Below are positions 7,876-16,004 of a stretch of DNA of 43,813 nt, in pieces; the first letter of the stretch is position 1, and each line of letters starts with the position of its first letter. The notes beneath the pieces were generated by a model. The model did not search any database, had not been told where the DNA came from, and worked only from the letters and a program-made list of their open reading frames with translations. Where the stretch lies: the NCBI GenBank assembly GCA_028691965.1, contig JAQUYE010000017.1:1-43813 (forward strand), given 5' to 3'. Origin of the DNA: Paludibacter sp. Lineage in GTDB: Bacteria; Bacteroidota; Bacteroidia; Bacteroidales; Paludibacteraceae. The position numbers and the translations under genes are program-made.

Positions 7876-9131
7876 AAGTTGAGATTATTACGATAGGCGA
7901 TGAAATACTGATCGGACAGATTGTGGATACAAATTCGGCATGGATGGCTGTGGAGCTGAATAAAGCAGGATTTGTAGTGGAGCAGATAAGCTCAGTTCAC
8001 GACAGGGAAGATCATATTATTCAGGCACTAGATCTGGCTCTTACACGTGCAGATATTGTACTGTTTACCGGTGGGGTAGGACCAACGAAAGACGATATCA
8101 CGAAGCAGACCCTATGCACTTATTTTAATTCCCGTTTGGTATTGGATGAGTCAGTTTTGCAACACATTAAAGAATTACTTCGTCACCGAAGTGCTGCTTT
8201 GAATGAACTTACCTATTCGCAGGCTATGGTACCCGAAAAGGCAACGGTGCTAACGAATCATGTTGGTACTGCACCCCTTACCTGGTTTGAAAAAGAAGGT
8301 AAGGTGATCGTATCCATGCCCGGCGTTCCCTATGAAATGAAACATGCCATGCAGGTTGAGATTCTTCCACGCTTGGTGCAGTATTTCTCTGCTCCTGCTG
8401 TTATTCACAAAACCATACTTGTTCGGGGGCTGCCTGAGTCGCAATTAGCTTTACGCATTGCCGACTGGGAGAATAGTCTTCCCAAAGAGCTAAGTCTTGC
8501 CTATCTGCCCAATTTTAACCTGGTTAAGCTTCGTCTGAGTGCTGTTACCTATACACCTGAGCAAGTACACCACGTGCTGAATGCTAAGGTTGAAGAATTA
8601 AAAAATATTTTACGTGAAGCCATATTGGCCGAAGAAGATCTGCCGGCAGAACAGCTGGTTGTAAGTCGCCTTGCTGAACGTGGTGCAACGGTTTCAACTG
8701 CAGAAAGTTGTACCGGAGGATATATTGCTCACCGTATCACCTCTGTTCCGGGTAGTTCGGCTTGTTTCAGGGGGGCGGTTGTAGCATATGATAATTCAGT
8801 GAAGGAGCAGGTGTTGCATGTCGATGCGGCATTGCTGGCAGTCCACGGAGCAGTAAGTCAGCCTGTAGCCGAAGCAATGGCAAATAGCGTTCGTGAATTG
8901 CTGGATACGGATTATGCAATTGCAACAACAGGGATAGCTGGTCCTTCGGGAGGCACAGATGAAAAGCCGGTGGGAACGGTATGGATAGCTCTTGCAGGTC
9001 GTGACAGAATCTTGAGTAAGGTATATCATTTTAAGTTAGACCGACAGTTGAATATTGAACGTACTACACAAACCGCTTTTCTGCTTTTGTTGGATGAGTT
9101 ACGTGAAATCCCCGATGGGCGGGGAGTTTAA
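7872..9131 (+). CDS. cinA: CinA-family protein (competence/damage-inducible; nicotinamide nucleotide amidase)
   Basis: This 419-residue two-domain protein has an N-terminal MoCF/COG1058 domain with GGVGPTKDD near residue 66. The C-terminal CinA amidase domain has STAESCTGGYIAHR near residue 274, ATTGIAGPSGGT and KPVGTVWIAL. Known family activities are ADP-ribose/NMN-related pyrophosphatase in the N-domain and NMN deamidase in the C-domain, serving pyridine nucleotide repair. Both domains look intact. It is coupled to the DUF3109 gene upstream. A possible role near competence is historical naming only. Confidence 0.92.
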   Translation: MKVEIITIGDEILIGQIVDTNSAWMAVELNKAGFVVEQISSVHDREDHIIQALDLALTRADIVLFTGGVGPTKDDITKQTLCTYFNSRLVLDESVLQHIKELLRHRSAALNELTYSQAMVPEKATVLTNHVGTAPLTWFEKEGKVIVSMPGVPYEMKHAMQVEILPRLVQYFSAPAVIHKTILVRGLPESQLALRIADWENSLPKELSLAYLPNFNLVKLRLSAVTYTPEQVHHVLNAKVEELKNILREAILAEEDLPAEQLVVSRLAERGATVSTAESCTGGYIAHRITSVPGSSACFRGAVVAYDNSVKEQVLHVDAALLAVHGAVSQPVAEAMANSVRELLDTDYAIATTGIAGPSGGTDEKPVGTVWIALAGRDRILSKVYHFKLDRQLNIERTTQTAFLLLLDELREIPDGRGV

Positions 9132-9204
9132 TAATCTGATGCTCAAAAAAATAATGAGTATCAGTTGCTTGTTGATAAAATTGAAGAAAAATATTACGGA
9201 TTAA

Positions 9205-9236
9205 CTTGCACGTTTCAAATAAATACCGTACTTTTG
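9205..9236 (+). promoter_or_regulatory. promoter of rpmB-rpmG-DUF4295
   Basis: A -33-like CTTG at 9205-9208 and a -7 box TACTTTTG at 9229-9236 are separated by 20 bases, the standard Bacteroidetes spacing. The -7 box lies 43 bases upstream of the rpmB ATG. Confidence 0.75.
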
Positions 9237-9279
9237 CACACTGTTTTTGAGAAAAAAGTAAATAATAAAATATACAGCA

Positions 9280-9519
9280 ATGTCAAAGATTTGTCAAATC
9301 ACCGGAAAGAAGGCAATGATCGGAAACAATGTTTCACACTCGAAACGTCGTACAAAAAGAACATTCGATGTGAACCTGTTTGTTAAGAAGTTCTATTGGG
9401 TAGAACAGGACACCTGGATCAGCCTTAAGCTTTCAGCAGCCGGATTACGTACCATCAACAAGTTGGGATTGGATGCAGCCATTAAGAAAGCTGCCGAAAA
9501 AGGTCATTTATACGCATAA
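9280..9519 (+). CDS. rpmB: 50S ribosomal protein L28
   Basis: This 79-residue basic protein begins [20 protein letters not shown] and ends with the L28 pattern [20 protein letters not shown]. It has only one cysteine, so it is the zinc-free form. It is followed 19 bases later by rpmG, as expected in Bacteroidetes. Confidence 0.97.
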   Translation: MSKICQITGKKAMIGNNVSHSKRRTKRTFDVNLFVKKFYWVEQDTWISLKLSAAGLRTINKLGLDAAIKKAAEKGHLYA

Positions 9520-9538
9520 TTAAGAGAGGAATTTAATC

Positions 9539-9727
9539 ATGGCAAAGAAATCAAAAGAAGCACGGGTTCAGGTAATTCTTGAATGTACTGAACACAAAGA
9601 AAGCGGGATGCCGGGTACTTCGCGTTATATCACTATGAAAAACAGGAAGAACACTCCGGGCCGTATGGAGTTGAAGAAATACAATCCTATTTTGAAGAAA
9701 GTTACAGTTCACAAAGAAATTAAATAA
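9539..9727 (+). CDS. rpmG: 50S ribosomal protein L33
   Basis: This 62-residue basic protein has the L33 core ([11 protein letters not shown], then [20 protein letters not shown]). The paired zinc cysteines of the C+ form are missing (only one Cys), so this is the zinc-independent C- form. It is the middle gene of a three-gene ribosomal unit. Confidence 0.96.
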   Translation: MAKKSKEARVQVILECTEHKESGMPGTSRYITMKNRKNTPGRMELKKYNPILKKVTVHKEIK

Positions 9728-9735
9728 GTTGAATC

Positions 9736-9888
9736 ATGGCAAAGAAAGCGGTTGCGTCAATGCAAAAGGGGGAAGGTCGTTCTTTCTCAAAAGTTATTAA
9801 GATGGTAAAGTCGCCTAAAACAGGTGCTTATATCTTCCAGGAAGAAATTATACATAACGAAAAGGTAAAAGATTATTTCGCGAAATAA
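9736..9888 (+). CDS. DUF4295 small basic protein, ribosome-linked
   Basis: An ATG at 9736, 8 bases after the rpmG stop, opens 50 codons ending TAA at 9886-9888. The product is very basic (MAKKAVASMQKGEGRSFSKV, then SPKTGAYIFQEEII) and belongs to DUF4295, a Bacteroidetes-specific family always beside rpmG. Cotranscription with L28 and L33 and the composition indicate a lineage-specific ribosomal protein. A Bacteroidetes ribosomal protein bL38 has been described; I cannot confirm from sequence alone that this is it. A strong terminator follows. Confidence 0.88.
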   Translation: MAKKAVASMQKGEGRSFSKVIKMVKSPKTGAYIFQEEIIHNEKVKDYFAK

Positions 9889-9915
9889 TTTTTACGTTTA
9901 CGATACTGAATACAT

Positions 9916-9953
9916 AAACTGTCACGAAAGCTTGCTTTCATGACAGTTTTTTT
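9916..9953 (+). terminator. rho-independent terminator after DUF4295
   Basis: AAACTGTCA plus GAAAG pairs with CTTTC plus TGACAGTTT around a CTTG loop, with a single C-A mismatch, and is followed by seven T residues. It closes the ribosomal protein unit and separates it from ftsY. Confidence 0.9.
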
Positions 9954-9999
9954 GTGTCTGTGTATTTTAGTTTTAATTTCTCAATCAGGATTTTTTTTT

Positions 10000-10007
10000 T
10001 ACTTTTG
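10000..10007 (+). promoter_or_regulatory. -7 box upstream of ftsY
   Basis: TACTTTTG fits TAnnTTTG, 35 bases upstream of the ftsY ATG and preceded by a run of ten T residues. No clear -33 TTTG is seen at the usual spacing. Confidence 0.65.
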
Positions 10008-10042
10008 TAACTCTATATATTTCATCCATAAACATATATTTA

Positions 10043-10993
10043 ATGGGAATATTCAATTTCTTCAGTAAAGAAAAGAAAGAGACGCTTGACCAGGGGCTCT
10101 CAAAAACGCGTGAAAGTGTATTCTCTAAGATTACGCGTGCGGTAGCCGGTAAGTCGAAAGTTGACGATGAGGTACTTGATAACCTGGAGGAAGTTTTAAT
10201 TACGTCGGATGTTGGTGTAGAGACCACCCTGCGGATTATTCAGCGGATTGAGAAGAGGGTGGCATCAGATAAATACGTTACCACCAACGAACTAAATACT
10301 ATTTTAAAGGAAGAAATTGCTGGTTTACTTGCTGAGAATAATACAGATACAGGTGTAGACTTTGGCGATCCTCTTCCTGCCAGTCCCTATGTTATAATGG
10401 TGGTAGGTGTTAACGGAGTGGGAAAAACGACTACCATTGGCAAGTTAGCTTACCAGTTCACAAAAGCTGGCAAAAAGGTTTATTTGGGAGCTGCGGATAC
10501 CTTTCGTGCGGCAGCAGTGGATCAGTTGATAATCTGGGGAGAACGTACAGGAGTTCCGGTTATTCGACAAAAGATGGGGGCTGATCCTGCTTCAGTAGCA
10601 TTTGATACCTTGTCATCGGCAAAAGCAAACGGGGCTGATGTTGTAATTATAGATACTGCCGGTCGTCTGCACAATAAGATTAATCTGATGAATGAGCTTA
10701 CCAAAATAAAGAATGTGATGCAAAAGGTGATGCCTGATGCACCGCATGAGGTATTGCTGGTGCTGGATGGATCTACTGGTCAGAATGCGTTTGAACAGGC
10801 AAAGCAGTTTACGAAGGCTACAGATGTAAATGCATTAGCCATTACTAAACTTGACGGCACAGCAAAAGGTGGTGTAGTGATTGGAATATCCGACCAGTTT
10901 AAGATTCCGGTGAAATACATCGGCTTGGGAGAGGGAATGGAACACCTTCAGGTGTTTGATAAAAATGAATTCGTGAATACCTTATTTGAATAG
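10043..10993 (+). CDS. ftsY: signal recognition particle receptor FtsY
   Basis: This 316-residue SRP-receptor GTPase docks SRP-ribosome complexes at the membrane. The NG domain is complete: helical N bundle, G1 GVNGVGKTTTIGKLA near residue 121, DTFRAAAVDQL, G3 DTAGRLH, G4 TKLDGTAKGG and the closing GLGEGMEHLQVFD. The acidic A-domain of enterobacteria is absent; only about 20 residues precede the N domain, so membrane binding must use the short amphipathic N-terminus. Its TAG stop shares one base with the GTG start of rimO. Confidence 0.97.
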   Translation: MGIFNFFSKEKKETLDQGLSKTRESVFSKITRAVAGKSKVDDEVLDNLEEVLITSDVGVETTLRIIQRIEKRVASDKYVTTNELNTILKEEIAGLLAENNTDTGVDFGDPLPASPYVIMVVGVNGVGKTTTIGKLAYQFTKAGKKVYLGAADTFRAAAVDQLIIWGERTGVPVIRQKMGADPASVAFDTLSSAKANGADVVIIDTAGRLHNKINLMNELTKIKNVMQKVMPDAPHEVLLVLDGSTGQNAFEQAKQFTKATDVNALAITKLDGTAKGGVVIGISDQFKIPVKYIGLGEGMEHLQVFDKNEFVNTLFE

Positions 10994-12285
10994 TGAAAAA
11001 AGGGAAAGTAGATATAGTTACGCTGGGTTGTTCGAAGAATCTGGTGGATACAGAGCAGTTAATGCGTCAGTTTGATGCATTAGGGTATACGGTAAGTCAT
11101 GATTCTCCTGATCCGGACGGAGAAATTGTGATTGTTAATACCTGTGGGTTTATCGGTGACGCAAAGGAAGAAAGTGTGAACACTATACTTCAGCTTGCCG
11201 AACGAAGAAAGCAGAAAAAGATGGACAAATTGTTTGTTATGGGCTGTTTGTCGGAACGCTATCAGAAAGAACTGGAAAAGGAAATTCCGGAAGTTGACAA
11301 GTATTACGGTAAATTCAATTATACGAATATTCTGACCGATCTTGGGATGGAGTACCGTGCAGACCTTCGGCTCGAACGTTCACTAACCACCCCTCCACAT
11401 TATGCTTATTTGAAAATTTCAGAAGGATGTAACCGTAGTTGTACGTATTGTGCCATTCCAATCATTACCGGCCGTCATCGTTCACGGTCAATCGAAGATA
11501 TAGAGAATGAAGTAAAAGCCCTGGTAGCTAAGGGAGTGAAGGAATTTCACGTAATTGCTCAGGACTTATCATCATACGGACTTGACCGGTATAAGTCGCA
11601 AAAACTGGCGGAGCTCATCGAGCGGATTTCTGATATACCAGGGGTAGAGTGGATTCGTTTACATTACGCTTATCCGGCTCATTTTCCCTACGACATTCTG
11701 CGGGTTATGCGCGAACGGGATAACGTGTGCAGTTACCTGGATATAGCCCTCCAGCACATAAGTGATTCGATGTTAAACATCATGCACCGGCATATCACGA
11801 AAGAAGAAACCTATGCCTTAATACGTCGTATTCGTGAGGAAGTGCCCGGTATACACCTGCGCACTACCATGCTTGTTGGTCACCCGGGTGAAACAGAAAA
11901 GGATATTGATGAATTAAAAGAGTTTTTACGATTTGCCCGTTTTGAACGTTTGGGTGCATTTGCTTATTCGCACGAAGAAGGTACTTATGCGTATAAGCAT
12001 TACACCGATGATATACCAGAAGAAGTAAAGCAACAACGACTAGCCGATCTTATGATGGTTCAGCAGGGGATTGCTTCAGAGATTAATGCCGAAAAGGTTG
12101 GGTCGACTTTAAAAGTAATTATCGACCGGAGGGAAGGAGAGTATTACATTGGTCGTACTGAGTTTGATTCTCCGGAGGTTGATCCGGAAGTGTTGATTCC
12201 TGTTGAAACTGAAGGGGTGAGAGTGGGTGAGTTTTATTCTGCCTGCATTACTGATGCTACCGATTTTGAATTAGTTGGAAAATAA
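10993..12285 (+). CDS. rimO: ribosomal protein S12 methylthiotransferase RimO
   Basis: This 430-residue radical-SAM methylthiotransferase modifies Asp88 of ribosomal protein S12. The UPF0004 domain carries its three cluster cysteines (TLGCSKN, NTCGFIGDAKEES, MGCLSERY). The radical-SAM cluster CNRSCTYC is at residues 146-153, and a C-terminal TRAM domain follows. The start is GTG at 10993, overlapping the FtsY stop by one base (TAGTG). It is followed 3 bases later by a HU gene, so ftsY-rimO-HU-HU/LysM is one unit. Confidence 0.96.
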   Translation: MKKGKVDIVTLGCSKNLVDTEQLMRQFDALGYTVSHDSPDPDGEIVIVNTCGFIGDAKEESVNTILQLAERRKQKKMDKLFVMGCLSERYQKELEKEIPEVDKYYGKFNYTNILTDLGMEYRADLRLERSLTTPPHYAYLKISEGCNRSCTYCAIPIITGRHRSRSIEDIENEVKALVAKGVKEFHVIAQDLSSYGLDRYKSQKLAELIERISDIPGVEWIRLHYAYPAHFPYDILRVMRERDNVCSYLDIALQHISDSMLNIMHRHITKEETYALIRRIREEVPGIHLRTTMLVGHPGETEKDIDELKEFLRFARFERLGAFAYSHEEGTYAYKHYTDDIPEEVKQQRLADLMMVQQGIASEINAEKVGSTLKVIIDRREGEYYIGRTEFDSPEVDPEVLIPVETEGVRVGEFYSACITDATDFELVGK

Positions 12286-12288
12286 GAT

Positions 12289-12579
12289 ATGAAACACAAG
12301 GAATTAATTACCGCTATTGCCATGAAACTTGATCGTCAGGAAGCTGATGTGGAGCAGTTGCTGCATAGCTCTGTGGAGCGAATTAAGTCACTGTTGGTTG
12401 AAGGTCAATCTGTTGCTCTGCAGGGGCTTGGGGTTCTGGAGGTGAAGCGCAAAGAAGAACGCTTATCAGTACATCCGATGACAAAAGTGCGTACAATGAT
12501 ACCACCCAAGCAGGTGGTTGGTTTTAAGCAAAGTCCTACCATGAAATCAAAATTAAAAGAACTTCCAAATTATGAATAA
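12289..12579 (+). CDS. HU/IHF-family DNA-binding protein
   Basis: This 96-residue protein has the HU fold: N-terminal helices (MKHKELITAIAMKLDR), then the beta-arm region with VALQGLGVLEVKRKEERLSVHPMT. The usual R-NP-T arm sequence is replaced by SVHPMTKVRTMIPPK, so it is a divergent HU. It starts 3 bases after rimO, and its last 8 bases overlap the next gene, which begins with a second HU domain. The pair may heterodimerise, as HU and IHF subunits do. Confidence 0.88.
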   Translation: MKHKELITAIAMKLDRQEADVEQLLHSSVERIKSLLVEGQSVALQGLGVLEVKRKEERLSVHPMTKVRTMIPPKQVVGFKQSPTMKSKLKELPNYE

Positions 12580-13966
12580 GGATAAAATCAGTACAGGCGA
12601 ACTTGCAGCGATGATTGCTACTGACCTAACATGTTCAGTGCGCGAAGCCGATGATTTTATGAGGGCGCTGATCCATATATTGGAGGAGCAGTTATTGGCA
12701 AGCGATAGTGTTAAAATAAAGGGACTTGGTACATTTAAACTTCAGTGGAACGCACCCCGGAAGAGTGTGGATGTTAATACAGCAGAAGAGATTGTAATTG
12801 AAGGTTATTATAAGGTTTCTTTTGCTCCGGAATCAGAATTGAAAGATCTTGTTAATGAACCATATGCACATTTGATGCCGGTTGTTTTAAGTACTTCTGA
12901 TGAAGATGAAGTGTTGATGACACCCGAAAAAACATCCGATCCGGATGAGGACTTGCAAGAAGAGCAAATCGCGGATACTGTGGATCCGGTTAAACTGGAT
13001 GAAGCCATGAAAGCCATTACAGAACAAGCGATGGAGATTAAAGACATACTCTCTGAAATGAGTATGATGGGAGTTTCGTCAACAAAAACTCAACAACCGT
13101 CGATGGTGTCGGAAGAGGTTAAAAAAGAAAAGAAAGAGATTCCTGTGGCAGTTGCTTCGACCCCGGTTATATCACCTGTGTCTGCTCCGACACCTCCTGC
13201 TCCAACATCCGTTGCACCCCCGGTTACCCCTCCAATCGTACCCCCGCCTGCACCTCCTGTTAGCGATGTGACTCAGGATCAGCAGGTGAAGCTGTCAAAA
13301 GAGCCATTGAAAGAAAAACCCATTGTTAAAAAGGAGTCTGTGATAAAGGATAGTATTCCGGATAGAATTCAACATTCAAGTAGTTCTCATCATTCACATA
13401 GTTCTCATTATAGTAGAAGAAGGTCTTCGAGAAGAAGATCAGTCTCCAATGGCTTGTGGCTTTTGTTGGTCGGAATTATTGCCGGTGGTATCATTACCTA
13501 CATTCTTAGTTCAACAGGTGTGTTGCCTGAGTTAGGTTTGTTTTCGGGTAAAAGTAAGTACATAGAAGTTGTTCCGATAACCAACGCAGCTGCCTTGACC
13601 GAAAATATAACTATTGCTGATAGTTTAGAGATGGATTCGACACAAGCAACCATCTCAAATAATCAGTCGACGGTTGATTCGATGCAAACTCTATTTGATA
13701 CTCCCCGAATATACACTGAGTTTATTGGAACGGAAGAGGTGCGCGAAGGAAGTCGTATGACGCGTATTTCGGAACGGCATTATGGAGCTAAAGAGTTTTG
13801 GGTGTATATTTACGAGGCAAACAGGGATATGTTGAAGTATCCCGATGATATCAAAATGGGTATGGAGCTCAAAATTCCGAAAGTTGACCCTCGGTTACTC
13901 GATAAAACCAACCCCCGAAGCATCGAATATGCGCTTAAATTACACGATGAATACCTGAAAAAATAG
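12572..13966 (+). CDS. HU-domain protein with transmembrane helix and C-terminal LysM
   Basis: This 464-residue three-part protein has an N-terminal HU/IHF-like domain (about 1-90; ISTGELAAMIATDL, then IKGLGTFKLQW and RKSVDVNTAEE). A long acidic then Pro/Val-rich linker covers about 100-290. A strongly basic Arg/Ser/His patch (SRRRSSRRRS) comes immediately before one transmembrane helix at about 293-315. A C-terminal LysM domain lies at about 387-436 (REGSRMTRISERHYGAKEFW, then IYEANRD, then KMGMELKIPK). By the positive-inside rule the HU part is cytoplasmic and the LysM part periplasmic. LysM binds peptidoglycan, so the protein could tether DNA to the wall. It is known to me only as an annotated family in Bacteroidales; the function is inferred. 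Confidence 0.85.
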   Translation: MNKDKISTGELAAMIATDLTCSVREADDFMRALIHILEEQLLASDSVKIKGLGTFKLQWNAPRKSVDVNTAEEIVIEGYYKVSFAPESELKDLVNEPYAHLMPVVLSTSDEDEVLMTPEKTSDPDEDLQEEQIADTVDPVKLDEAMKAITEQAMEIKDILSEMSMMGVSSTKTQQPSMVSEEVKKEKKEIPVAVASTPVISPVSAPTPPAPTSVAPPVTPPIVPPPAPPVSDVTQDQQVKLSKEPLKEKPIVKKESVIKDSIPDRIQHSSSSHHSHSSHYSRRRSSRRRSVSNGLWLLLVGIIAGGIITYILSSTGVLPELGLFSGKSKYIEVVPITNAAALTENITIADSLEMDSTQATISNNQSTVDSMQTLFDTPRIYTEFIGTEEVREGSRMTRISERHYGAKEFWVYIYEANRDMLKYPDDIKMGMELKIPKVDPRLLDKTNPRSIEYALKLHDEYLKK

Positions 13967-14059
13967 ATTAATAAAAAGTTGATAATCTGGTTCTATACTT
14001 ATTAATCAAAAATGACGTTAATTGTTATTAAACCTGACTTTTAACCATTGAATAAATAG

Positions 14060-14067
14060 TACATTTG
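14060..14067 (+). promoter_or_regulatory. -7 box of the Bat operon
   Basis: TACATTTG matches TAnnTTTG and lies 34 bases upstream of the moxR ATG, in the only sizeable gap (135 bases) before the Bat cluster. No -33 TTTG is obvious at 19-21 bases. Confidence 0.65.
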
Positions 14068-14101
14068 TTCCACTTTTTTTAAAAACAGACATTTAAAAAT
14101 T

Positions 14102-15097
14102 ATGGAGCAATCTGTTGATATAAGGGAACTTAACGAAAGAATAGAACGTCAGAGTTCATTTGTGGATGCCCTGGTGATGGGGATGGATAAGGTGATCATA
14201 GGTCAGAAGCACCTGGTAGAGTCGTTACTTATTGGCTTACTATCGGATGGACACATCTTATTAGAAGGGGTTCCGGGTTTAGCCAAGACCCTGGCAATTA
14301 AAACGTTGTCGGACCTGATGAAGGGTGAATTCAGCAGGATTCAGTTTACTCCCGACCTGTTACCTGCCGATGTTATCGGTACAATGATTTACAGTCAGAA
14401 GAAGGAAGAGTTCAGTATTCGTAAAGGACCTGTATTTGCAAACCTGATTTTAGCAGATGAAATTAACCGTGCACCGGCCAAAGTGCAGAGTGCATTGCTT
14501 GAAGCGATGCAGGAGCGGCAGGTAACCATTGGTGAAAATACATACGATTTGCCAAAGCCCTTCCTTGTAATGGCTACTCAAAACCCAATTGAACAGGAAG
14601 GAACTTATCCTCTACCTGAGGCGCAAATCGACCGTTTTATGCTTAAGGTGGTTATTAACTACCCTAAGAAAGATGAAGAAAAGCTGATTATTCGTCAGAA
14701 CCTCCTGAAAGATAAACCCAAAGTTAGTCCCATTCTGAGCCCGGAAGATATCATGGCTGCCCGTGATGTTGTTAGACAGGTGTATATCGATGAAAAAATC
14801 GAACGTTACATAATCGATATTGTTTTCGCTACTCGTTTCCCGGGTGATTACGGACTGAACAACCTGAAAGAGATGATTGCCTTTGGAGCTTCTCCTCGTG
14901 CCTCAATCAACCTGGCGTTGGCAGCACGGGCGTATGCGTTTATTAAACGACGTGGTTACGTTATACCTGAAGATGTGAGAGCAGTATGTTATGATGTAAT
15001 GCGTCACCGTATAGGGCTTAGCTACGAGGCTGAAGCCAATAATATGACCTCGGATGAAATTATTACCGAAATTTTAAACTCGGTTGAAGTTCCCTGA
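14102..15097 (+). CDS. MoxR-family AAA+ ATPase of the Bat operon
   Basis: This 331-residue MoxR AAA+ ATPase has Walker A-like GVPGLAKT near residue 56, Walker B LILADEINRAP near residue 117 and sensor-1 MATQNPIEQEGTYPLPEAQ. MoxR ATPases act as chaperones that activate von Willebrand (VWA) domain partners, and here the partners are DUF58, BatA and BatB directly downstream. It is the first gene of an eight-gene unit conserved in Bacteroides as the aerotolerance (bat) operon. Confidence 0.95.
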   Translation: MEQSVDIRELNERIERQSSFVDALVMGMDKVIIGQKHLVESLLIGLLSDGHILLEGVPGLAKTLAIKTLSDLMKGEFSRIQFTPDLLPADVIGTMIYSQKKEEFSIRKGPVFANLILADEINRAPAKVQSALLEAMQERQVTIGENTYDLPKPFLVMATQNPIEQEGTYPLPEAQIDRFMLKVVINYPKKDEEKLIIRQNLLKDKPKVSPILSPEDIMAARDVVRQVYIDEKIERYIIDIVFATRFPGDYGLNNLKEMIAFGASPRASINLALAARAYAFIKRRGYVIPEDVRAVCYDVMRHRIGLSYEAEANNMTSDEIITEILNSVEVP

Positions 15098-15111
15098 TTC
15101 ATATTTTCACA

Positions 15112-15978
15112 ATGGAAACCAGCGACATCATACAGAAAGTACGTAAGATTGAGATTAAAACCAAAGGGTTGTCCAATCATATTTTTGCAGGAGAGTACCA
15201 TTCTGCCTTCAAGGGTAGGGGTATGACCTTTGCTGAGGTTCGTGAGTACCAGTTTGGTGACGATGTACGTACTATTGATTGGAATGTGACTGCACGTTTC
15301 GGACATCCTTATGTAAAGATTTTCGAGGAAGAACGTGAATTGACGGTGATGTTGCTGATTGATGTTTCAGGAAGCAGAGTGTTTGGAACCGTGTCGCGTC
15401 TTAAAATGGATATTGTTACTGAAGTTGCTGCTACATTGGCTTTTTCAACCATACAAAATAACGACAAGATAGGTGTAATTTTCTTTTCGGATCGTATAGA
15501 GAAGTTTATTCCTCCTAAGAAAGGTCGCAAGCACGTGCTGCATATCATTCGTGAAATGATTGATTTTAAGCCGCAAAGTACCCGTACTGATATTGCTGCA
15601 GCTGTGCGATACCTGACAAATGCTATTAAAAAAAGATCGACTGCTTTTCTGATCTCTGACTTTATGGATGAAGGTTTTGAAAAGGAACTTACAATAGCCA
15701 ACCGAAAACACGATATAGTTGCTCTTCAGGTGTACGATGTACGTGAAACCGAAATGCCCGATGTAGGCCTTGTAAAACTTAAAGATGCAGAAACCGGTGA
15801 ACGGATATGGGTAGATACCTCTGATGCACGTTTGCGGAAATCATACAGAAATGCCTGGGGACAAAGTCAGTTGGAACTACAGAAAACCTTTTCGAAGTCA
15901 GGTGTCGATTCCGTATCAATGAATACAGCCGATGATTATGTGAAATCATTGATGAAATTATTCAGGATGAGAGCCTGA
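15112..15978 (+). CDS. DUF58 protein with VWA fold
   Basis: This 288-residue cytoplasmic protein has the DUF58 signature GMTFAEVREYQFGDDVRTIDWNVTAR, without the last residues of a longer pattern, near residues 35-62. A VWA metal-site DVSGS lies near residue 84, and a later TDIAAAVRYL supplies the conserved Thr. DUF58 proteins are the usual partners of MoxR ATPases. It sits 14 bases after moxR. Confidence 0.92.
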   Translation: METSDIIQKVRKIEIKTKGLSNHIFAGEYHSAFKGRGMTFAEVREYQFGDDVRTIDWNVTARFGHPYVKIFEEERELTVMLLIDVSGSRVFGTVSRLKMDIVTEVAATLAFSTIQNNDKIGVIFFSDRIEKFIPPKKGRKHVLHIIREMIDFKPQSTRTDIAAAVRYLTNAIKKRSTAFLISDFMDEGFEKELTIANRKHDIVALQVYDVRETEMPDVGLVKLKDAETGERIWVDTSDARLRKSYRNAWGQSQLELQKTFSKSGVDSVSMNTADDYVKSLMKLFRMRA

Positions 15979-16004
15979 ATGGGTAGATAAATGTGGGAAG
16001 TGAA

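Noticed and set aside
9165-9386. Open frame of 73 codons before rpmB
   Set aside because: It covers the rpmB promoter and overlaps the L28 gene in another frame; the protein resembles nothing.
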